Positions 43,341 to 52,799 of a stretch of 64,000 bases of DNA are shown piece after piece; position 1 is the stretch's first letter, and each line of letters opens with the position of its first letter. The notes beneath the pieces are model-generated. The model had not been told where the DNA came from. It saw nothing but the letters and a program-made list of their open reading frames with translations, and searched no databases. The position numbers and the translations under genes were made by a program. The stretch is from Mesotaenium endlicherianum (taxonomy: Eukaryota > Streptophyta > Zygnematophyceae > Zygnematales > Mesotaeniaceae): contig WELA01009603.1 in NCBI GenBank assembly GCA_009602735.1, forward strand, positions 131,381 to 195,380, given 5' to 3'.

Positions 43341-43471
43341 CGGATGTTGAACGGCGTCGTGGGCGGCGCACAGGTGTGCAAAAAGTTTTGTACGCTTGAT
43401 ACGCACGTACCAACTTGATACGCTAAATTTAGCGTATCAAGGGCGTCAGATACGCGTACGGCGTAACCATG
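43341..43471 (-). repeat. hAT C right TIR and 28-base perfect palindrome
   Basis: A perfect palindrome spans 43,414-43,441 (arm CTTGATACGCTAAA), flanked by further GTACGC, GCGTATC and TACGCGTACG motifs and the TIR. The left end of copy B has the same plan, down to a shared GTGCGCCGCCCA block farther in. The likely role is transposase recognition at the transposase 5' side. Confidence 0.8.
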
Positions 43472-43480
43472 AGGCGAAGT

Positions 43481-44818
43481 GCATGGCCGTTAGTGGCGCA
43501 AGTGCAATTTTTGTGCACAAGAAGCTGGTGAAAGAGTGGCGAATCCCTGTGCAAAAGCATTATGAGACTAAGGAGGCAATTTCGGCGAATGAGCAGAGAC
43601 TCAAGTGTGGTGCACCTACGGAAGCTATTCACGTGGAAGTAGCGGGGCACCAGAGTAAGGAAGTTATGGAGCAGGCACAGTTAGGTCACCATGAGTTGAT
43701 ATTGGGCCGACCATGGCTGAGGAAAGCCAACCCTCAAGTACAGTGGAGCACAGGACAAGTGAAAGTCCAAGGGCGTGATGGTCGAATGGAGACAGCAAAA
43801 CAGGTGGAGGTAGATACGACCACAAGTAACTGTCTTCTGTCGAGCCTGCAAGTTAAGAAGCTATGCAGGGCGAAGCACGTGGAGGCGATGTACCTTGTTT
43901 CGATGGCCCTGGCCAGGTCATCAGATGGAAGAAGCGTGAATCTTAATAGCCTTGGTGAATGGACATCGCTGGAGGAGCAAGTAGTGGTGTCTAATCCCCT
44001 TGCTCCAAAGGAGCAGAGCCCACCTGCTCAAGAGAAGAAGCCTGCTGAGATGCCTGCCCAAATTAAGGCGCTGTTAAAGAAGTTCAAGTGTGTATTCCTA
44101 AGGAGCTACTTGCAAGATTACCTCCACAGAGAGCTATGGAGCACAAGATTGAGTTGGAACCAGGTAGCAAGCCACCAGTGAGACCCGCCTATTGACAATC
44201 GTTTGCGGAGTTGGATGAGCTGAAGAAGCAGCTAACAGAGTTATTAGAGAAGGGATTCATCGAACCTAGCAAGTCTCCATTTGCAGCGCCAGTCTTAATT
44301 GTGAAGAAGAAGGATAGGACTATGAGCATGGGTGTCGACTACCGGGCTCTCAACAAGGTCACCATCAAGAACAGGTACCCACTTCCACAAATGGACAAGT
44401 TAATTGACAGGCTTGTCGGGGCAAACTATTTCTTGAAGATCGATTTGAGGAGTGGCTATCACCAGGTACGGATTGCGGAAGGAGATGTTCAGAAGACTGC
44501 ATTCTGAACTCGCTATGGTTTGTTCGAGTTCACAGTCATGCCTTTTGGGTTGACTATGCACCTACTACATTCATGGGACTCATGAATAGTATCTTCAGAC
44601 CCTACTTGGACCAGTTTGTGGTGGTATTTTTGGACGACATCCTGATCTATTCGAAGACCTTGGAAGGGCATGTGGAGCATCTGAGGAAGGTGTTGGAGGT
44701 CTTGAGAGATCAAAAGCTGTATGGGAAGATGAGCAAGTGCGACTTCTATCTCAATGAAGTCGAATTTCTTGGACACATAGTGGGAGCTGAAGGAGTCAAG
44801 GTGGACGAAATGAATTGA
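43481..44818 (+). pseudogene. Protease and reverse transcriptase parts of the 33.6-kb gypsy fossil
   Basis: A retropepsin-like start (SGASAIFVHKKLVKEWRIP) opens the stretch. Linker sequence leads to reverse transcriptase blocks: [54 protein letters not shown] and [18 protein letters not shown]. These are canonical Ty3/gypsy pol motifs and close relatives of those in the intact element at 58.3-62.0 kb. Several breaks. The stretch resumes directly after the right target duplication of hAT C. Confidence 0.85.
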
Positions 44819-44845
44819 CTTACCAAATAGGCGATTAACAATTAA

Positions 44846-45332
44846 GTTCGGCTGACGCGGAGTGCCGACTAGGTCGATTTACCTGGAAGTTTCTGATTAG
44901 CCTAGCGCGTCTAAGTTAGTATATTCTAGATATTGCAATGCATGCATGTGGACGTCAAATCGACCCGACACGTCAGATGAGACTGTTCTGGCTTTCTCAC
45001 GAATATATCGAAAGGGACGATTTGACAAGCACTTAGGAAAATTTGTTGCTAAGCGGCCCTCCCGCCTAGGGGCGAGCGGCCGTTGTAGAAAACTATAAAT
45101 AGGCATAACTACTTTATTTCTTATCAGTTTTCACTTCTGTAATATTCTACGGGTTTGTAATGACAAGGTCTTTCATCCTACATCATTTGTGAGCAGTTTC
45201 TTGTTACTCAAAATGTTGAGTATTTTTCTTAAGCTTTCTTAGTGATATGCGGCTGCACTCTTTAGTATGATTGCAGCTAGTTCCTTACCTCGTGAGTTAC
45301 TACGCTTCCACTAGGGCCCTCTCCCCCTTTCA
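44846..45332 (+). repeat. 3' LTR part of the 33.6-kb gypsy fossil
   Basis: Matches the 5' LTR from AAGTTCGGCTGACGC to CCCTTTCA, including the 15-mer GCTAAGCGGCCCTCC (45,048-45,062) and CTATAAATAG. A 27-base sequence (44,819-44,845) that overlaps its start by a few bases belongs to neither LTR nor pol and recurs inverted at 50,922. Confidence 0.85.
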
Positions 45333-45670
45333 AGTATATTCTGAGGATTGATCGTGATAGGGATTACGAACAAGAAAGGTTGGAAGGTGTCAATAAGGAC
45401 CTTCTGGTGTTTGAGCTGGCTAAAATGGCTAATAGAATTATATTGGAGGCCAGAAATCTGTTGCTGGGAAGAGATTTCAAGGAACACATCTAGAAGAAAC
45501 TCAAGGACGAAGAATTGAGTGAGAAGCTTCCAGACAGACAGGCGGACGACAATGAGAATAAGGAGAAAGTGGGGGGTATTATGCGGAGGAGGAAGCGACA
45601 TCAAATTGACATTAGCAGCCTTGACTTTCAATTAGGCAAGTGTTATAGAGAATTAATGAACGCCTAGTAG
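45333..45670 (+). pseudogene. Unknown gene X, copy X2: continuation after the gypsy insertion
   Basis: After the target duplication the X2 frame continues: ILRIDRDRDYEQERLEGVNK, then LAKMANRIILEARNLLLGRD, to TAG at 45,491. The same frame stays coding-like (EELSEKLPDRQADDNENKEK; IDISSLDFQLGKCYRELMNA) to two TAG codons at 45,665-45,670. The protein is charged and helical without a known domain. X1 has a diverged equivalent (VILRF...MESIVNKMDK). Together with 33,588-33,623 this gives at least 63 codons before the first stop. The function is unknown. Confidence 0.5.
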
Positions 45671-48030
45671 GCAATGAAATCAATGGATCTTGTAAATGTA
45701 GCAAAAGTAACAGCTGTACCTTATTATCATCGAGGGCACGTGGAGGGATAATGGCAAAACTGTCAACAAAAGTTCATATGTGAAGCACTGGCTGCAATAT
45801 TCAAGCACTCGTGGGCTTGCAATACATTCACACTTTGTTCAACCTTTCAATGTGAAAAATAACACAATTTATACAGAGTGGTCGGCGCGGCATGAATAAC
45901 CAACTTGGTGTGCATGTAGAAAAAGCAATGCTGAAGCTGTAATTAATGTTAACCTGCACACAAATTTGTTGCCCATATCCCTCTGGCTCATATTGTGCGC
46001 GGCAATCACCAAGTCTACAAACTTTTCTTTGTAATTGCTAAACATGAACTAATATGCAAGCGCACTCTTTCTTCTATGCAACAAATATTCTAAGCATGAC
46101 AATACTAAGAAGGAACTTTTGCACTGAATGACATTGGAAGATCATATCCGGACATACAAACACGCAACTGTAAATTGAGAATATCACTGTCGTATTTTGC
46201 AACCATCCCTACAAGTATTTGCGAATTATTGGAGTAATTTCTTTAGGATTCCACACCCACGCTCTGAAATGTTTGCTGTGTACACCAAGTGCTTCTCACT
46301 ACTTAACAACAAAACGTAACGTGCAAAACTAATGGTTCTCTATGTATGGCACTGTATGTACACCCTCTGTGCCATTGCAGCCAAGGGCAGGTGATCACTC
46401 GGAGTCGGATCCCAGACTAGGAACGTGGGGCCGCTTGCTTTTTGACTCATCCTCATACGCGTACTCTTCAAGTCCTCTTGCTTTGCACAACTTACTTTGA
46501 TCTCTCTGAGACAAAAGTTGGAAAGTACACCCGGCACGAAACACCCAATATGTTGAGGTTAGCACATCAAGAAGACTGAGAGCAAACAAGGCAAAAGTGG
46601 AACAAAAGAAAAGATGATGGAGTGGAAGCTTATAACAGCCTCGCATTGACCCCACACCCCTAATGTGGGGAACGCAGGCCCTGGATGAGAAGCATCATGC
46701 AACAACGTGCAAAATGAGAAGAGAGGGACGATAAACACTGCTGATTTCTTACACATGAAAGAGCTACTCTATCAAGAAATTGAAGGTCTTCATACACGCG
46801 CAGGGCACACATTCAGCATGGAACATACAACTGTATGATGTTGCAGGAGGGAAGAGGTATAACGGTGAACCAATCACGGGTTCGTTGGAGTACCCTAGAA
46901 ATGGCGGGCACAAACTCTCCCGCCTCGCCTAAGTACCCAAAAACAAATGTTAGCGGTTCGAATGCTCATTCTAGCCTGCTAGTTGTTTGCTTGAAGTCCA
47001 TTTCTTTCTTCTGAATTCTTTCCTCAGCCATTCAATATAAGTGTTTATAACATGTATACTGCAGTTATTATGCATACACCACTACAACCGCAAACTCCTC
47101 AAATCTTTTTCTTATTTCTACTCTTTCTCGAACACTTTGCCATAAGCACAAAGTATGATCTTTTGCGCCTCAAACGAAAGAAATTCTAACTTATCTACAG
47201 ACAATCTCGGATTTACCCTCATGGAGAGGTTGTCAATCATAGTTTCCTTTGGCTGTGGATCACAAGGTACAAGTGCAGCAGATAAATGAGACTATGAATA
47301 AACGTACGCCCGTGAATGTGTTATAAATCTTCATCTTTGAAGAAATACATTTCAAGTACTTAGTCTGAGGGCGACAGCTCGACAAGTTCCATGCAAAAAG
47401 ATGTGTGTAGTAGCCGTGTTTGTCCAACAATTTAAGATACATGCACCTTATTGGATACATGCAGTCTAAAGAAGGGGCAACAAGTGAGGAAATACGATGT
47501 TGAGGAGCCTATGTTTCTTATTTCACGTGGTCATCTTCATAGGCAACACAAAATGTGTGCATTTTCTCTCTGCATTTACGGTTGACGGGCTTCCCCCTCA
47601 CCGTCGGTGTGGTACATAGTTCAACGTAAAAAAATAACGTTCAACACTGCCAGTGACCACGTTTTTACCCGCCACCTTAGCAACGACATGCCACCAATGA
47701 CGGATGTTGTTACTGACTCAGGACCTACCATAAAATCAAGACATAGTGTTTGATGTTGGAGTGCATCATGATGTTGTGTTATAACTTCAGAACCATGATG
47801 CCAACCATTTCAAATGGCGAGTGCAAATTAAGAGTGATACACATATAGCAACGTATCAGGCGCAAACGGCCAAAAAACACAACGATTGATGCACGAGTAC
47901 TCTTTAGCTGTGGATCAACAAGGAGAACCGAGGAATTTTGGTTTCCATCGACACCAATCCATCCGAGGCCTCAGAAGGACCAGAATACTTCCGGACGGGT
48001 TGATTAGGATTCGGTTGGAAATCCAACTAG
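45671..48030. other. Intergenic DNA, no clear gene
   Basis: AT-rich. On the minus strand 46,511-46,395 reads like a last exon (acceptor GTCTCAG, then RDQSKLCKARGLEEYAYEDE and a stop). No upstream exon was found, so I do not call a gene. Nothing else stands out. Confidence 0.4.
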
Positions 48031-48059
48031 TCTCCGCACCCCGGTTGAAAGCCTGTAGC

Positions 48060-51000
48060 CCATGTCCAATGTCAGGGTGCACGCCTCCTCCAGGAAGAAG
48101 ATTATCTTGCACAATAAATCCTGCAGCGTCATACTAGGTAGAGTTGGTGGTGGGATGCTGTTGCAAGGGATTGGAACTAGGAAGGTGGTAGTTATGACCC
48201 AACAAGGCAAGAGGAGGCACAAGTTCACGATGCAGGATGTGCTACACTGTCCAGGTCTTGTGAAGAACCTATATTCAGTGCCCAAGACCACAGCCTTAGG
48301 AAACAAAGTGGTGTTTGACGGTAAAGAGTGTCGGGTTTTGGATCTCGATGGTGATGTGGTCATGAAGGCTATAAAGTGAACTGTACGAGGCAGCCTATTT
48401 TAAAATCAATGGCAAACTGAGATTGCTCTTCTGTAATAGACCAGGTTCTTCAAGTTGAGTTTGCACTTGGCGCACAAGGGGGGGGCTAAGCTGGAAAACG
48501 ACATCAACCTGAGGCACGAGAGATTGGGACATGTAAGTGAGCAGAGGTCAAACAGATGGCACAGGATAAGGAGAGAGGGCTACCAGGTTTCACATGGTAA
48601 AATCTTGAGTTTTGCACAAACTGTGAAATAGGGATTCAATCTAGGAAGGCATTCGCAAAGGAAGAAGCTTCGAGGGCTAGTGAGCTGCTGGAGTTGGTGC
48701 ACTCAAATGTGTGGGGATCTGCAAGCGTGGCAGCCAGGTCATCAGGAAACTTATACTACGTCACCTTTTTACATGACTTCTCCAAAAATAACCGAGGTGT
48801 ACTTCATGAGAACCAAGAAGTTTCTGAACTATAATGCATCGGTAGAGAAGTAGTTGGGTGAGAAGATCAAGACTCTGAGAACGAACAATGGGTTTGAATA
48901 TCTCAACAACTACTTTTACAACTTTCCGAGAGATGAAGGCATCAAGCATAAGCTGACCATGACCTACTCGCCTCGGCAAAATGGAGTTGCTAAGACGAAG
49001 AACAGGACGTCCTAGGAGGCTGCGAGAGCTATGATCTTCCGTTCGGGTCAGAATGCTAGTCTATCGGCGGAGGCTGAGAGAAGTGCTGCCTATGTGAGTG
49101 CCAGGTTGCTTTCAGCTGCACTAGATGGAAGAATCTTTGAAGAGGTGTGGAGTGGGAAGAAACTCTTTGTGCAAGAGTTGAGATTCTTTGGGAAAGAGAT
49201 ATGGTCCCATATTTCCTTAAAGAAGAGACACAAGTTGCAGTTCAAGTTAGAGACATCCGTGTTCCTGGGCTACGACACCAACAGCAAATAGTATAGGTTG
49301 CTGAAGGTCCAAACAGGAGAAGTGTTTGTGAGGAGAGATAAGGTCTTCAATGAGAAGGTGCTGAATCTTGGAAGCTCTAGACTATATAAGAAGTTTTCAC
49401 CAGAGGGAGAAGAGGGAGAAGACAAGGTTTCAAGCTGTTGCTAAGATAGTCCCTCCAGCGGAAGCTCAACCACTTCCAGAAGCACTACGACCTGTTGTTG
49501 GAGGTCAAAGCAGAGCAAGATCAGGGAACTGAAGAGCAAGAGGAAGCTGGGGTCTGACTCCGATGACTAGGTCGAGTACGTTGGGGAGACAAGAAGACCT
49601 AGACGTCAAAAGGGAGCAGCACAGCGGAGGGGGAATACAAGACCTCCACCCCAAGAAAGAGTGGCACCTGTGGAAAGAATATCAACGAGATTGGCAAGCA
49701 AGGAACCTAAAGAGACAGAGTGAGCAGAGAGGAGCTGCAAATCTCCTGCTTGAGGAGAAGCATCCACAAGTTGTGAAAGCCATGGCTCTCTTTGACAATC
49801 AAAGAGAGACAATGTACTGCCGGCCATGTTTGGATTTGATGACTATATGATGGTGGTTGAATCCATGGCTGAGGACGATGCAATGGAAAGCAAAGTGGTC
49901 AGTATGTTCAATGATTTGGAGCCTAGACTTTTGAAGTTGCTACGAGAACAAAGTTTGTAGCAAGATTAAAACAGACCTTTGAGGTGAAGATGGAGTCACT
50001 GGCCGAGAACAAGACATGGGCACCGTTAGATTTGCCAAATCGAAAGAAGGTTGTGGGAGGCGGGTGGATTTACACAAAGAAGAGGAAGTCTAATGGTTCA
50101 CTTGACGAATTCATGGCACGCATTCTGGCAAAGGGCTACTCTCAGATGAAAGTAGAGGACCATCATGAGACCTTTGCATCAGTTGCCAAGATAGCTACAG
50201 TGAGAATTGTGGTGCAGATGAATGCAGTAGAGGACATGAAGATTGTAATGAATCAGTATATTAATAGATATAATATTCATCTAAATATAATAGTTACATA
50301 AGTTCAGCCTATCGAAATTTACTTAATATTTAGTCTGTTAGACTTTATTGTTGTATCAATTTCATGACTCATCCGAGAGCAAGAGGCTGAAGTCAACAAA
50401 AGTTAGCTTACTGACACATTCTTTGACAGCCAGCTGACTTCCGTACTCGGTAGCAGCGAACTGCCTAGATATGCATCTAAGAGTGGTATGCTAGATGAAT
50501 GGCTAAATGACATCCCTAAGATAGATGGCAATTCAGAATAATGGGAGATGGCAATGGATTTGGTTAATCGAGGTCCTGCCAACGTGGTTAACTTCTGGGT
50601 ACGCGATGCCATCGCACTTGCCATTGAACAGTAAACTCATTCCATGTACATATGCTAGGTATTGCTCTCGAGTTCGGCATTCGGAAACGAGGTCAACTCT
50701 CTTGTAGAGCTTACTGAGAGTGAGCCGAATTCAAGGCGAGAACCCATTGATATGCACTGTCTTCTAACCTTGCTTCTGTCGAAGTTTACTAATTGCATTA
50801 TTGATGCTAGTTTACTTCCATTTGACTTACGAGTATTGTCCACTGCTAGTGTGTTGTCTTTTGGTGTTTAATCTATTAACAGTAATACCATAAAGATTAC
50901 TTGCTGATATGAAGATCTTGATTAATTGTTAATCGCCTATTTGGTAAGACGATTAATTTCAAATATGCACCAAATGGATGTGAAAATTGCGTATTCGTAC

Positions 51001-51350
51001 GGAGAGGTGGAGGAGGTCTACATGGAGCAGCCAGATGGGTTCATTAATGAGAAGTTTCCCGAGCAAATGTGCAAGCTAATGAAGTTCTTATACGGACTGA
51101 AGCAATCTCTAAGGATGTGGAATTAGAAGACAGACTCCCTTCAAGTTCATGAAGAATTTACGACTTGCACACTGGAAAGCTATGAAGAGGATAATCAAAT
51201 ATCTCAAGGAAACACCAAACTTGTGGCTGCGTCTTGGAGAGAGCGACACCATGATGTGAAGGGGAGTGGTGACTTTGATTAGGGAGGAGATATACACACT
51301 CAAAGGTCTACAACAGGGTATGCTTTCTCTTTGGCAAAGAATGCATTGTT
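48060..51350 (+). mobile_element. Ty1/copia fossil
   Basis: Plus-strand copia pol parts in order: region after the protease (LQGIGTRKVVVMTQQGKRR; DVLHCPGLVKNLYSVPKTT), GAG-pre-integrase and integrase (TYSPRQNGVAKTKNRT; HKLQFKLETSVFLGYD), reverse transcriptase (NKTWAPLDLPNRKKVVGGGW; QMDVKIAYSYGEVEEVYMEQ; MCKLMKFLYGLKQSLRMWN) and the start of the RNase H region near 51,300. No LTRs were recognised. Broken in many places and old. It carries a separate insertion (50,245-50,908). Confidence 0.85.
50245..50908. mobile_element. 664-bp non-coding insertion in the copia fossil
   Basis: The copia reverse transcriptase region is split by AT-rich DNA flanked by the perfect 8-base repeat ATGAAGAT (50,237-50,244 and 50,909-50,916). 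No coding frame and no clear terminal inverted repeats. An 8-base duplication fits a non-autonomous hAT-type insert, but without TIRs this is open. A further ~45 bases after the right repeat, before copia sequence resumes, include the 27-mer discussed in the findings. Confidence 0.55.
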
Positions 51351-52250
51351 AAGGTAAATCCCTCTCTTATTCGTTGTCTTTTTTGTTGTTCATAAAAAGT
51401 CTGTAGTGTGTAGTGTTAGCTCTAACAAAATATGTTTTTTTCTGCTAGCTTAAGGTACTTCCTACAAAGTTGCTAGATTGCTAGTTTCAAGGTAATTAGT
51501 ATATCTGTTGTGCATGCAATCAGCCATTTTTTTGGACTCACATTGAAATTTCTTTATGACTCTTGTCATCCTTTGTATTGCTTGGTTCTTGTGTACAAAG
51601 TATATACAAATTAACAAGGTGGGGTGGTCTAAGTTTCAAAGCACTTTGTGATTGATAAATAAAGTGGGTCTCTCACTAACCGAACGATTGAAGCTGCCTT
51701 CAGACATCCATCTTGCACAAAAATAACCCCACTTACTTTCTGAACCTCTTGACATGTTCATATGTGCAGGAGGAAGCAAGAAGGTGATGAAGTCATCTCG
51801 CGCCACGACCTTATTTGCAACTCATTGTCTATGAATACAGTTGAGTTGCAATTAACCGGAGCAACCTAATCCAGTTTATAGCAACTAACTGCATTTAGAC
51901 AAAAAGAGTTGCTTCAGAATCGAGTCTTGTACTTACAACAAGTTATCTCTTATATTAAAATGTTGGCTTCTCTATTTCATCTGCGACTTCTTCATGTGGG
52001 ATTCTTTGACAAATTTGGCTGTCTCCGCTTTGTCTACGTTGCAGCTTTTGTCACAAAAAGAAGAGTATGCTAGAGCAAGATCTAGCCCTTGTGTTGGAGA
52101 GAGAGTTTCACAAGAAGTGTCGCCGCCTTCTTGGAACGTGTCTTGACTATGAGTAATCACCGCATTTTGGCTGCATAGGCACATAGGGTGGTTGTACATA
52201 TTGTACCATACAGAGATCATAAATAGTGAGAGAAAGGTTTGTCAATGTGC
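51351..52250. other. No gene seen
   Basis: AT-rich DNA after the copia fossil; only random short frames. Confidence 0.45.
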
Positions 52251-52254
52251 GCAT

Positions 52255-52795
52255 GAATGCTGCTCCACATCTAGCTTCACCCCTCTTTGCGTACCACTTC
52301 AGCAGGATGAGAGAAAGCACCCAATCTTCTTTGTACCACTTCATCGTGCTGAGAGGGGTTTCGACGGCGTGTGCAAACTGGCGTTGTTTGCGGGGATATG
52401 TGTAGGTGAGTGCGGTGCTGTTTGCAAACATAGGTGGCGCCTATGTGCAGCTAATCCCTGAGGTTCCCAATTCTCAAGCATGAGATGCATCCCCCCGTCG
52501 AGAGCTAGCTCTAAAGAAGCGCAACGGTTCTTCAGCGCCAACTGTTGGTGGAGTGATTGCATCTCATGCCAGAGAGGGGTTAGAAATCAGCGCCACATAG
52601 ACGCCACGTATGCTTGCAACCGGCGTTGCATCCACCTACACATATGCCTGCAAAGAGCGCCAGCTTGCACACGCCTCTGGAAAAAACCCCTCTCAATATG
52701 ATAAAGTGAAACGAAGCTCAGGGTGCTCCCTCTCATCAAACTGAAGTCGTACGCAAACAGAGGCGAAGCACACGTGGTGGGCAGCAGATATTTGA
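52255..52795. repeat. Large imperfect inverted repeat (fold-back)
   Basis: The arm at about 52,255-52,490 is matched in reverse complement by about 52,565-52,795, roughly three quarters identical by eye. Shared blocks include TTTGCGTACSACTTCAG, TGAGAGGGGTTT, CGTGTGCAARCTGGCG, ATATGTGTAGGTG and CATGAGATGCA. A spacer of about 75 bases separates the arms. The frames read across it have no domain. It could be a fold-back or MITE-type element or the source of a long hairpin RNA. Confidence 0.75.
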
Positions 52796-52799
52796 TTTG

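Larger units (their letters stand above)
35582..43471 (-). mobile_element. hAT transposon copy C, complete with TIRs and 8-bp target duplication
   Basis: Left end CAGGGTTATGCC (35,582) and right end GGCGTAACCATG (43,471) form imperfect TIRs flanked by AGGCGAAG on both sides; length is 7,890 bases. The transposase reads on the minus strand. Contents from the transposase side outward: subterminal TACGC motifs (35,582-35,760), transposase (about 36,640-38,990), exon-like modules (39,333-39,818), a captured ascorbate peroxidase-like exon (39,953-40,048), a 428-435-bp tandem array (about 40,060-42,240), and the right subterminal region with a 28-base palindrome. Inserted in the gypsy fossil, so younger than it. 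Copy D is a close relative. Confidence 0.92.
33624..45332 (+). mobile_element. Ty3/gypsy fossil (element 2 of gypsy type), split by hAT copy C
   Basis: Limits are fixed by LTR ends (TGTAAGG...CCCTTTCA) and a perfect 5-base target duplication AGTAT (33,619-33,623 and 45,333-45,337). Parts: 5' LTR, primer binding site, gag (34,492-35,535), protease and reverse transcriptase parts (43,481-44,818), and part of a 3' LTR (44,846-45,332). No integrase is seen. The LTR copies differ at roughly 8 percent of shared sites by my eye count, so the insertion is much older than the gypsy element at 56.6 kb. The element is broken in several places. hAT copy C sits inside at 35,582-43,471. Confidence 0.9.

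Noticed and set aside
46395-46511. Terminal exon of a minus-strand host gene
   Set aside because: Plausible residues and acceptor but no upstream exon; kept only as a note.
51360-52250. 3' LTR of the copia fossil
   Set aside because: No matching copy upstream of 48 kb and no TG...CA ends that I could pair.
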